From positions 1-35,132 of the forward strand of contig CAJFKR010000020.1 of NCBI GenBank assembly GCA_904386005.1: DNA of 35,132 nt. The letters are read 5' to 3'. The translations under genes and the position numbers were made by a program. Shown here in pieces: positions 23,026-29,903 of the stretch. The stretch comes from Candidatus Flemingiibacterium merdigallinarum. GTDB taxonomy: Bacteria > Bacillota > Clostridia > Oscillospirales > CAG-272. The notes under the pieces were generated by a model. It had not been told where the DNA came from and did no database searches. It worked only from the letters and a program-made list of their open reading frames with translations. How positions within the stretch are numbered: the stretch's first letter is position 1; the number at the start of each line of letters is the position of its first letter.

Positions 23026-25068
23026 TTAAAACAACGAGATAATATTGTATACCACCGCCGACATTACCCACGCGGTGCCAAGCTGCATTGCCACCGCGCC
23101 GAGCGTGAACCTGACCGAGCCGCTCTCGCGCTTTATCGTCGCTATCGTCGCGACGCACGGTATGTAGAGCAGTACGAATATCATCATCGCGTAAGCGTTG
23201 GCTGCTGTGAATCCGACCTCGCCGAGCGCTCCCGACAGCGCGGTCATACCCTCCGCCGACGAGATGTTGCCGATTCCGTACAGCACCGACATACTCGATA
23301 CGACGACCTCCTTTGCCGCGATACCCGAGATGAGCGCGACAATTATCTGCCAGTAGCCGAGTCCGGTCGGGGTCATTACCGGTACGAGGAATTTCGCGAT
23401 AGACGCCGCGAAGCTCTCGGACATATCGCTGACGAGTCCGGACATGCCGAAGTTTAAGAGGAACCAAAGCACAATCGACGCCAAGAATATCGTCGTTCCG
23501 GCTTTTGTCAGGTAGTCCTTGATTTTGTCCCAGACATAGATGAAAATCGTGTGCGCGTTCGGCGTTTTGTATTCGGGCAGCTCGATAAGCAGAGTGTGCG
23601 TTTCGTATTTCTTTGTCAGCTTCGAGACAATCAGCGCGACGACGATCGCCATGACCAGACCGATCACATACATCGAAAACGCCGCGATTCCGGCGAAACT
23701 GCCGAAGAACATCTGCGACAGCAGCAGATACACCGGCAGCCTTGCCGAGCAGGACATGAACGGTGTCACGAAGATCGTTTTCAGCCGGTCGCGCTTGTCC
23801 TCGAGCGCGCGCGACGCCATAACCGCCGGCACCGTGCAGCCAAAGCCGAGCAGCATCGGTATGAACGCGCGTCCCGACAAGCCGATTTTGCCCATCAGTC
23901 CGTCCATCACATACGCGACGCGCGACATATAGCCGCTGTCCTCGAGTATCGCCAGCGCGAAGAACAGGATCACGATATTCGGCAGGAAGGTGAGGATTCC
24001 ACCGACTCCGGCGATAATGCCGTCGACCACCAGCCCGCTTATCAGCTCGCCGGCGTTGACAGCCTCGAACAAGCCGCGCACCGCGTCCGAAAAGACCTCG
24101 AGCGCGATTTCGAAATAGCCCTTAAGCCAATCGCCGACCGTGAAGGTCAACGTGAACACCACCGCCATGATAACGAGGAACACCGGTATGCCGAGGACAG
24201 GATGTGTCAGCAGCCGGTCAATCTTGTCGGTCTTGGCGCTCTTTTCCTCCTTGTTGACGAGCACCTCGGCGATGACTTCTTCGATGAAGTCGTATTTTTC
24301 GTTGATCATTATGCTCTCGCAGCCGTCGGGCAGCTCGCAGTCAATCGGATACTGCTTAATAATCTCGGTGTCGTTCTCGAGATATTTAATCGCGTGCCAG
24401 CGCGGATTCTCGAGCTTCGGGTATTTCTTTGCGAGCGCGCTGCCAAGCTCGGCGATTTTTTCCTCAATCGGGTCGGAGTAGACAAGCGCGTATTCGCGGT
24501 GCAGCTCCTCGTTCGTCCCGACCTTGTGGTGGTGCTCGATGCGGTGGCGCGCCGACATATCCTTGTGGTGCAGCACCGCGTGCATCAGCGCTTCAAGTCC
24601 GGTCTTCTTGCGCGCGCTGACCGGAATCACCGGTATGCCGAGCACCTCCTGCATACGGTGCAGGTCGATTTCCATGCCGCGCTCCTCGACTATATCCATC
24701 ATGTTGAGAGCCATTACCACCGGCTTGTCCAGCTCGACAAGCTGCATAGTCAGGTACATATTCCGCTCGAGCGCCGACGCGTCGGCGACGTCGACAATCA
24801 CGTCGACCTCGTCCGAGAGTATGCACATTCGCGAGACGCGCTCCTCCATTGTGTATGAGGTGAGCGAGTAGATACCCGGCAGGTCGATGAGACTGAATTC
24901 CTCGCCGCGGAATTTGTAGCTGCCCTCTTTTTTCTCGACCGTCACGCCGGGCCAGTTCGCGACCTTCAGATTCGCGCCGGTATACGCGTTGAAGAGCGTA
25001 GTCTTGCCGCAGTTCGGATTTCCGATAAAAGCGACGCGCAATGCCTTGTGATTTGTACTGTTTTCCAT
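23026..25068 (-). CDS. feoB: Ferrous-iron transporter FeoB
   Basis: The 680-residue inner-membrane Fe(II) importer has an N-terminal G domain: G1 GNPNCGKTT at 16-24, G2/switch NWPGVTVE, G3 DLPGIYSL, G4 NMMD, and a G5-like SARKK. A helical NFeoB-C region follows, then the membrane part beginning with FLVIMAVVFTLTF. It contains the FeoB Gate/C repeats with conserved Cys in FGCTVPAVMASRAL and in FVTPFMSCSARLPVY. The ORF track begins at 25119, but those residues overlap feoA. The true ATG at 25068 overlaps the feoA end by one codon and uses the GGAGG inside feoA, so the pair is translationally coupled. No feoC is seen. Transcription is controlled by the palindromes upstream of feoA. Confidence 0.97.
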   Translation of the reverse strand: MENSTNHKALRVAFIGNPNCGKTTLFNAYTGANLKVANWPGVTVEKKEGSYKFRGEEFSLIDLPGIYSLTSYTMEERVSRMCILSDEVDVIVDVADASALERNMYLTMQLVELDKPVVMALNMMDIVEERGMEIDLHRMQEVLGIPVIPVSARKKTGLEALMHAVLHHKDMSARHRIEHHHKVGTNEELHREYALVYSDPIEEKIAELGSALAKKYPKLENPRWHAIKYLENDTEIIKQYPIDCELPDGCESIMINEKYDFIEEVIAEVLVNKEEKSAKTDKIDRLLTHPVLGIPVFLVIMAVVFTLTFTVGDWLKGYFEIALEVFSDAVRGLFEAVNAGELISGLVVDGIIAGVGGILTFLPNIVILFFALAILEDSGYMSRVAYVMDGLMGKIGLSGRAFIPMLLGFGCTVPAVMASRALEDKRDRLKTIFVTPFMSCSARLPVYLLLSQMFFGSFAGIAAFSMYVIGLVMAIVVALIVSKLTKKYETHTLLIELPEYKTPNAHTIFIYVWDKIKDYLTKAGTTIFLASIVLWFLLNFGMSGLVSDMSESFAASIAKFLVPVMTPTGLGYWQIIVALISGIAAKEVVVSSMSVLYGIGNISSAEGMTALSGALGEVGFTAANAYAMMIFVLLYIPCVATIATIKRESGSVRFTLGAVAMQLGTAWVMSAVVYNIISLF

Positions 25069-25069
25069 A

Positions 25070-25291
25070 TCAGTCCTCCGACACCTCGATACCTTCGGCG
25101 ATTTCGCGCCCAAAAGCAAACCTTGTGCCGCGCACCTTTACTATAACCGCGCCGCTTTTCTTTTTGTTTAACAGCTGTACCGGCGTCTTTTGTGTGAGTC
25201 CGAGCATTTCAAGCCGTCTTGCGGTGTCGTCCCTCAGCTTTATGCACGAAATTTTGCACTTTCCGCCGATCTTAATATCGCGTAATGTCAT
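25070..25291 (-). CDS. feoA: FeoA, SH3-like ferrous-iron transport protein
   Basis: This is a small FeoA domain (73 residues from the ATG at 25291): MTLRDIKIGGKCKISCIK..., ARRLEMLGLTQKTPVQLLNKKKSGAVIVKVRGTRFAFGREIAEGIEV. The GLTxGTxVxL-like turn and the RGxRxAxGRE end define the family. AGGATGG lies five bases before this ATG; the ORF-track ATG at 25300 has a poorer ribosome site. It regulates or assists the FeoB channel at the membrane. First gene of feoAB. Confidence 0.94.
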   Translation of the reverse strand: MTLRDIKIGGKCKISCIKLRDDTARRLEMLGLTQKTPVQLLNKKKSGAVIVKVRGTRFAFGREIAEGIEVSED

Positions 25292-25311
25292 AAAAACCAT
25301 CCTGAATTGAT

Positions 25312-25369
25312 GTTAGCTCAAGCTAACCTTTATCAATGTTAGTATAAACTAACTCGGACGATTTGTCAA
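25312..25369 (-). promoter_or_regulatory. feoAB promoter with two palindromic metal-repressor operators
   Basis: On the minus strand TTGACA (25364-25369)-N17-TATACT (25341-25346). Palindrome GTTAGT-ATAA-ACTAAC (25338-25353) contains the whole -10 box. Palindrome GTTAGCT-CA-AGCTAAC (25312-25327) lies just after the predicted start, about +8 to +23, and 26 bases centre-to-centre from the first. The TTAG/CTAA half-sites are those of DtxR/IdeR-type boxes (TTAGG..CCTAA). Confidence 0.85.
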
Positions 25370-25480
25370 TTGTCACTCTATACAAAATATCTGTCAAACG
25401 CGAAAAACAAAACGGCTATATCGGACACAAACGCATATGCGGCGAGCTACAAAATCAGCTCATAATCATAATAATCGCCC

Positions 25481-25559
25481 GAAAAGCTGTTCTCGTGATT
25501 TTCACGAATACCGGTCAATATAAATCTCGCGCATGGCAGCCTTGACCGAACAGCTTTTC
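25481..25559. repeat. 12-bp perfect inverted repeat enclosing a small hairpin
   Basis: GAAAAGCTGTTC (25481-25492) and GAACAGCTTTTC (25548-25559) are exact reverse complements, 55 bases apart. TCGTGA-TTT-TCACGA forms a second hairpin inside. No ORF of note. The remaining bases 25370-25480 of this 350-base gap hold nothing recognised. Confidence 0.6.
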
Positions 25560-25578
25560 ACATTGCATCAGCGCTTAT

Positions 25579-25617
25579 AAAAAGGCTCGCTTTCACCTGT
25601 ATGGCAAAAGCGACGCC
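25579..25617 (-). terminator. Terminator of the isomerase-Gfo/Idh operon
   Basis: GGC-TCGCTTT...AAAGCGA-c-GCC (25584-25617) makes a strong stem with a CC/GG inner pair and one bulged C. On the minus strand it is followed by TTTTT. Two further hairpins lie upstream (GTTT/AAAC with CCCG/CGGG at 25633-25659, and ACACAG/CTGTGT at 25691-25707), so the 3' tail is heavily folded. Confidence 0.72.
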
Positions 25618-25707
25618 TTATTCAATTACAAAGTTTCGCTCCCGTCTGTATCGGGAAACGCTGTCCGCAGCTCGCGGGCGATAAGCCCATACACAGAGCG
25701 GCTGTGT

Positions 25708-26772
25708 TTACTCGATGTCGACCGACTTGCCGGTAGCCGCGGACTTATAGAGCGCGTCGAGTATCTTCATAATCACGACGCCGTCTTCAGCGGGAGATTT
25801 GCACTCGGTCTTGTTTTGGCAGCAGTCGACGAAGTGGTCGATTTCGTACTGGAACGCGTCCTTGTTGTCGTAATAGGTGTTCAGATCCTTGAGCTGAACG
25901 TCGGTCATGAAGCCGTTCATCTCGCTGTAGAACTTCATCGTGTCGAGGCAGAGACCGCCCTTGGTGCCGTACAGGCTGCGCTCGCCCTTGGGCTCGCAGT
26001 TCAGCGCGTATGAGGTTTCGAGCAGAGTCGACGCGCCGTTGTCGTAGCGGATTATGCCGACCGCGTTCGACTCGACATCGCAGATATCCTTCTTCGGGTC
26101 AGCTCCCTCGGGATGCCAGCCGACGTTGGTTTTCAGCTGTGCGCGCTCCTTGTGCAGCTTGTCCGACGTGACCGCGAATACCGAAATCGGCTTCGGATTG
26201 CCCATCAGGTAGCGAGTCAGGTCGAGTGGATGTACGCCTATGTCGATGATAGGACCGCCGCCCGAGCGCGACTTGTCACAGAACCAGCCGCCCGGGTTGC
26301 CGTTGCGGCGCATATATGTAGCCTTCGAATAGTAAATCTCGCCAAGGTAGCCCTTGTCGATGAAATCCTTAGCGATTCTCGCCTCGTTCGAGTAGCGGGT
26401 GACAAAGCCGAGCATCAGGAGCTTGCCGTTTTTCTTCGCGGCCTCGAGCATAGCCTCGGCTTCAGTCGCGTTCATTGCCATCGGCTTTTCGCACATTACG
26501 TCGAGTCCGGCGTTCAGGGCAGCGATCGAGCACTCAGCGTGCGCGCAGTTCCAGACACAGACGTCGGCGGCGTCGAGTTCGGCACCGGCGAGCATTTCGT
26601 CAACGCTCGCGAAACGCTTCGGAATGCCGAAACGGTCCGCGGTCGCGTTGCACTTCGCGAAATCTATGTCGCAGATCGCCGCGATCTCGACGTTCGGATT
26701 GTTTTTATAGCTGTTAAGATGTACGCCTGCGATGTTGCCGGCGCCGACGAGTCCGACTCTCAATTTTGCCAT
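25708..26772 (-). CDS. Gfo/Idh/MocA-family NAD(P)-dependent oxidoreductase
   Basis: The 354-residue cytoplasmic dehydrogenase of sugars, inositols or their derivatives has an N-terminal Rossmann fold with GLVGAGNIAGVH at 7-18. The signature EKPMAMNATEAEAM (about 94-107) carries the catalytic Lys, and GGGPIIDIGVHPLDLTRYLMG in the C-terminal domain carries the Asp and His of the active site. The ATG follows GACAGGTGATATAAA. It is the second gene of an operon, 18 bases after the TIM-barrel isomerase, a common pairing in inositol or keto-sugar catabolism. The divergent AraC gene is the likely regulator. Exact substrate unknown. Confidence 0.92.
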   Translation of the reverse strand: MAKLRVGLVGAGNIAGVHLNSYKNNPNVEIAAICDIDFAKCNATADRFGIPKRFASVDEMLAGAELDAADVCVWNCAHAECSIAALNAGLDVMCEKPMAMNATEAEAMLEAAKKNGKLLMLGFVTRYSNEARIAKDFIDKGYLGEIYYSKATYMRRNGNPGGWFCDKSRSGGGPIIDIGVHPLDLTRYLMGNPKPISVFAVTSDKLHKERAQLKTNVGWHPEGADPKKDICDVESNAVGIIRYDNGASTLLETSYALNCEPKGERSLYGTKGGLCLDTMKFYSEMNGFMTDVQLKDLNTYYDNKDAFQYEIDHFVDCCQNKTECKSPAEDGVVIMKILDALYKSAATGKSVDIE

Positions 26773-26790
26773 TTTATATCACCTGTCCCT

Positions 26791-27645
26791 TTATTTATTG
26801 ATAATCCCTCTTAAGAAATCGGCTGCGAGCTTGATATCGGCTTCCGGAGTGCCGCCGACTTCGCGCTCTATCGTGAGATATCCGCGATAGCCGATGTCTT
26901 CGAGCGCCGCGAGGTACGCCGGGAAGTCGACCTGACCCTTACCGAGCGGAACCTCCTCGAAGTAACGCACGCCCTCGGCCTCTGCCGGAACCGGATGAAC
27001 CACATGGTAGATATATTCGGGATTGCCGTCGACAAACTTCACGCCGTCCTTTGCGTGGGTATGGACTATGTAATCCTTGAGATTATATACCGCCTTGACC
27101 GGGTCGTCGCCGGTGACCATGACGAGGTTGGCAGGGTCGAGGTTGACAGCGACTCCTCTCGAGCCAAGGCTGTCAAGGAAGGTCTTCAGTGTAGCCGACG
27201 TCTCGGGACCGGTCTCGATTGCGAAATGCGCGTCGATTGAATCAGCGAATTCGGCGAGCTTTGCGCAAGCTTCCTGCATAACCTTGTAACGCTCGTGCTC
27301 CGGGTCTGACGGAACCACGCCGATGTGAGTTGTAACGACGTCGCACTCAAGCTCCTTGGCAAGCTCAAGGATACGCTTTGACTTTTCGATGAGTTCGGGA
27401 TTCAGCTCGGCGTTGCCGAAGCCGCGTCCGAGGTCGCCGCAGAGCGCGGAGAACTTGAGTCCGTTGTCCTTAACAAACGCGAGCAGCTCCTTCGCCTTAG
27501 CTCCGGAGAGGTTTTCAGGCGCGTTCTCGCCGCTGGTCGCATACATCTGGAGACCCTGCAAACCGAGGTCGGCAGCCTTCTTGATAGCCTCGCGCGTCGG
27601 GCATCTGAACGACTCGACCATCGCGCCTATCGGAAACTTATACAT
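26791..27645 (-). CDS. Sugar phosphate isomerase/epimerase-like TIM-barrel protein
   Basis: The 284-residue AP_endonuc_2/xylose-isomerase-like barrel has metal-site strands FAIETGPE (Glu about 143), NLDPANL, HTHAKDG and LTIEREVG (final Glu), the usual arrangement of two Glu, one Asp and one His. Such proteins isomerise or epimerise ketoses, or act in inositol or glycoside 3-keto-sugar breakdown beside Gfo/Idh enzymes. The ATG follows AAAGGAGC by about eight bases. It is first in the operon with the oxidoreductase and is transcribed from TTGAAA-N17-TATAAT. Confidence 0.9.
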   Translation of the reverse strand: MYKFPIGAMVESFRCPTREAIKKAADLGLQGLQMYATSGENAPENLSGAKAKELLAFVKDNGLKFSALCGDLGRGFGNAELNPELIEKSKRILELAKELECDVVTTHIGVVPSDPEHERYKVMQEACAKLAEFADSIDAHFAIETGPETSATLKTFLDSLGSRGVAVNLDPANLVMVTGDDPVKAVYNLKDYIVHTHAKDGVKFVDGNPEYIYHVVHPVPAEAEGVRYFEEVPLGKGQVDFPAYLAALEDIGYRGYLTIEREVGGTPEADIKLAADFLRGIINK

Positions 27646-27672
27646 ACTATCAGCTCCTTTAACAAAATTGCC

Positions 27673-27744
27673 ATGTTATATAATAACATTTAGATATTGA
27701 TTTTTCCTCATGCTTATTATATAATATTAATAGAGATTTTTCAA
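27673..27744. promoter_or_regulatory. Overlapping divergent promoters with an operator-like palindrome
   Basis: Minus strand: TTGAAA (27739-27744)-N17-TATAAT (27716-27721), driving the isomerase operon. Plus strand: TTGATT (27697-27702)-N17-TATAAT (27720-27725), driving AraC. The two -10 boxes share ATTATATAAT, so polymerases must compete. ATGTTAT-ATA-ATAACAT (27673-27689) lies in the isomerase leader and could bind a regulator. Confidence 0.68.
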
Positions 27745-27928
27745 TAGTTTATTTTGCCATTGTTTGACACAATATTGCTATTGTATCAGCTCAGCCAATT
27801 CAAGCTCAAATGCCGCGCTTCGATATGGGAACGCTGAAAAATACAAACTATCGGAGGATATTGCGATACCGCAGCTCATCCTGCCGTATTTATTAAAGTA
27901 TATCCCCAAAGCCGATCATCAGAAAGGA

Positions 27929-28744
27929 ATGGCTACGTATATGCAGGACAACTATTACGAACCGCACGTTGTGCCCGACCCGTCGCGACCGTTCATTTTT
28001 CACAGCTACCAATTGAGCCGCGGCTGTATGCCGCACTGGCACGTCAATATTGAGCTGCTCTACTTCCATTCAGCCGGCAAGGTGATACGCGACCGCGCCG
28101 AATATCCGGTCCGCCCCGACGACCTCATAATATTCGGCTCCAACACGCTGCACGCTGTGCCGGTTGACGAAAGCAACAGCTACGATTGCCTGATCGTAGA
28201 CGGTAAATTCTGCACCGACAACAATATAAGTATATCGTCGCTCGACTTCGACTGCGTTGTGCGCGACCCGACCGCTTCGGCAAAATTCCGCGCGGTCGTC
28301 GATGAAATCGGTCACTTCGACGCGGAGAATCAAGAATTGTTTTCAGCCGCCGGAACGAAAGCCGCGATACTGTCGCTGATGGTCTATCTCTGCCGCAATT
28401 ACTCGCGTCCGTCGCATCCCTCGCGCGATCAGAGCGACGCGGTCAAACGCGCCATCGGCTATATAAACTCGAATCTCGCCAAAGCGATGACTGTGTCCGA
28501 AATCGCCGATTATGTCAAGGTCAGCAAATACTATTTCTGCCGCGAGTTCCGGCGCGAGACCGGCTACACGCTCATCGGCTATATCAACAACCTGCGCTGC
28601 CGCGAAGCCGAGCGGATGCTGCGCTCGGGTGAGGATACGGTCGGCGAGGTCGCGCGCCGCTGCGGATTCGACAATCTGTCGTACTTCACCCGAACCTTTC
28701 GCGCGGTCGTCGGCAAAACCCCGAGTGAGCTGCGTGAAAGGTAG
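27929..28744 (+). CDS. AraC-family regulator of the Gfo/Idh-isomerase operon
   Basis: The ORF track begins at a TTG (27764), but the first about 55 residues there are not family-like. The likely start is ATG at 27929 or 27941, after AGAAAGGA (neither spacing is ideal), giving 271 or 267 residues. The cupin sensor contains FHSYQLSRGCMPHWHVNIELLYF (His-x-His, Glu). A C-terminal double HTH follows: SNLAKAMTVSEIADYVKVSKYYFCREFRRETG and DTVGEVARRCGFDNLSYFTRTFRAVVGKTPSELRE. It is divergent from the isomerase operon with overlapping promoters, a classic arrangement for sugar-responsive activation. A terminator lies 170 bases downstream, after a cluster of GCAACTA repeats. Confidence 0.9.
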   Translation: MATYMQDNYYEPHVVPDPSRPFIFHSYQLSRGCMPHWHVNIELLYFHSAGKVIRDRAEYPVRPDDLIIFGSNTLHAVPVDESNSYDCLIVDGKFCTDNNISISSLDFDCVVRDPTASAKFRAVVDEIGHFDAENQELFSAAGTKAAILSLMVYLCRNYSRPSHPSRDQSDAVKRAIGYINSNLAKAMTVSEIADYVKVSKYYFCREFRRETGYTLIGYINNLRCREAERMLRSGEDTVGEVARRCGFDNLSYFTRTFRAVVGKTPSELRER

Positions 28745-28870
28745 TTGCTAGCGGCTAGCAACTAGCAACTAGTAAAGATATTGCGGGGCTGATTATTTCT
28801 GCGAACGCTAGGCGGAGCTGTCAATGACAGACGGTTGCTTGGGGCTGGCAACTAGCGAATAGCAACTAGT
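28742..28870. repeat. Cluster of GCAACTA heptamers and a TAGTTGCTAG hairpin
   Basis: TAGTTGCTAG-CGG-CTAGCAACTA (28742-28764) starts at the AraC stop codon. GCAACTA recurs at 28759, 28766, 28848 and 28862. No T-run follows the hairpin. Nothing else is recognised between here and the terminator. Confidence 0.65.
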
Positions 28871-28914
28871 CGGGCTTCGTTTTCGGATATCGTCGGGTTC
28901 AGGACTAAATTAAC

Positions 28915-28950
28915 AGCGGGAATCGGTTTTGATTGATTCCCGCTTTTTTT
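28915..28950 (+). terminator. Terminator after the AraC gene
   Basis: AGCGGGAATC (28915-28924) pairs perfectly with GATTCCCGCT (28935-28944), followed by a run of seven T. Confidence 0.88.
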
Positions 28951-28959
28951 GTGCTATTT

Positions 28960-29271
28960 AACGTGAGTTCGATGAAAATTATAACAATGTAATAACGCAA
29001 TCAACTGAACAAACAATATCATTTTCAAACAACCACGCACAAGCCGAGCCGCCGGTTGGGAAGCAGGGTCCCATTAGGCGGCGCGCCTCTGTGGTTCTAA
29101 CAATAAGCAGTTATATTATCTCTGTGAAGTTATATACAATTACACCATGACCCAAATTATCAAAAGTTTTCGGGTGGGGGTCTGGGGGAGCCCCTTTTTC
29201 AAAAGGGGCTCCCCCAGTAAAAGCGAACAATATAGCAGTACCAAACCAAAGAACTCCGTCGAACTCACGTT
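28960..29271. mobile_element. MITE-like non-coding repeat with terminal inverted repeats
   Basis: The left end is AACGTGAGTTCGATG and the right end is CGTCGAACTCACGTT (reverse complement AACGTGAGTTCGACG), 14 of 15 matching. Both sides are flanked by ATTT, a possible four-base target duplication. The 312 bases contain no convincing ORF but include a 17-bp perfect palindrome, CTGGGGGAGCCCCTTTT with its complement (29182-29217), and a GGCGGCGCGCC stretch. A shortened copy lies at 21861. Without a transposase it would need one encoded elsewhere. Confidence 0.78.
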
Positions 29272-29346
29272 ATTTACTTTTGCCGTGGATTGTGGGCGGC
29301 TTTGTACCTATCGTTACCGGCTATCGATTCGCGCCGCCTGATTCGG

Positions 29347-29844
29347 TCAGCTCATGCTTTCCACCGGCAGCATGAACGTCATTCCCTGCCCGCGGCTCCA
29401 TTCGTGTTCGTTGTCAAGGTGGAAGCCAACGCGCCAGTTGAAGCGATATCCGATCTGTGCAATCATATTATACACGCCGATTTCGTGCAGCCGCTTCGGC
29501 GACTGCTCCGGCGCGACGTGAAATATCGCCCAATCCGATTCGACCGCGCAAAGCCGGTACAGGCTTGCCGTGGGGATTACCTCTCTGACCCTATCAGCTT
29601 CGGCTTCGACGCAGACTGTGCAGCGACAGTCCGCGTCATTTTTTCCCTCATTTCCCGACAGTCCGACCCATACCTGCCCGAACGCGCCCTCGAGCGCGGA
29701 CAGTCTGCCGTCGCCGTTCAGCTCGTTGAGAAACTCGAATATATCCTTTCCATTCAGCTTCACAAAGCGACTGACGCCCGCGAATATCCGCGCGGGCTTG
29801 TGCTCGATCTCGATTATGAAGCCGTGTGATACACATTCGCTCAT
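29347..29844 (-). CDS. GyrI-like/effector-binding-domain protein
   Basis: The 165-residue protein starts with an ATG eight bases after GGAGG, 60 bases downstream of the SLH protein. It looks like a stand-alone GyrI-like (AraC effector-binding) small-molecule domain: an opening IIEIEHKPARIFAGVSRFV, a repeated half DCRCTVCVEAEAD, the typical TASLYRLCAVESDWAIFHVAPE strand-turn, and a late EIGVYNMIAQIGYRFNWRVG...EHEW that provides the acidic ligand. These proteins bind amphipathic or cationic small molecules, sometimes buffering toxins or drugs. It is in the same orientation as the SLH gene and perhaps co-transcribed, though two hairpins lie between them. Family assignment is moderately sure. Confidence 0.65.
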   Translation of the reverse strand: MSECVSHGFIIEIEHKPARIFAGVSRFVKLNGKDIFEFLNELNGDGRLSALEGAFGQVWVGLSGNEGKNDADCRCTVCVEAEADRVREVIPTASLYRLCAVESDWAIFHVAPEQSPKRLHEIGVYNMIAQIGYRFNWRVGFHLDNEHEWSRGQGMTFMLPVESMS

Positions 29845-29867
29845 CAGTCAGTCCTCCGTGTTCAATG

Positions 29868-29903
29868 CCGCCTCGTGATGGCGGTGTCAGTGTGCCGACA
29901 CTG
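29868..29903 (-). other. Two adjacent hairpins between the SLH and GyrI-like genes
   Basis: CAGTGT-GCCG-ACACTG (29888-29903) begins directly after the stop codon of the SLH gene. CCGCC/GGCGG (29868-29884) follows. No T-run is seen; they may stabilise or separate the two messages. Confidence 0.6.

Noticed and set aside
23551-24858. 435-residue plus-strand ORF
   Set aside because: Antisense shadow of feoB; His/Arg-rich composition typical of such shadows.
25363-25545. 60-residue plus-strand ORF
   Set aside because: No ribosome site, low-complexity product, and it overlaps the feoAB promoter.
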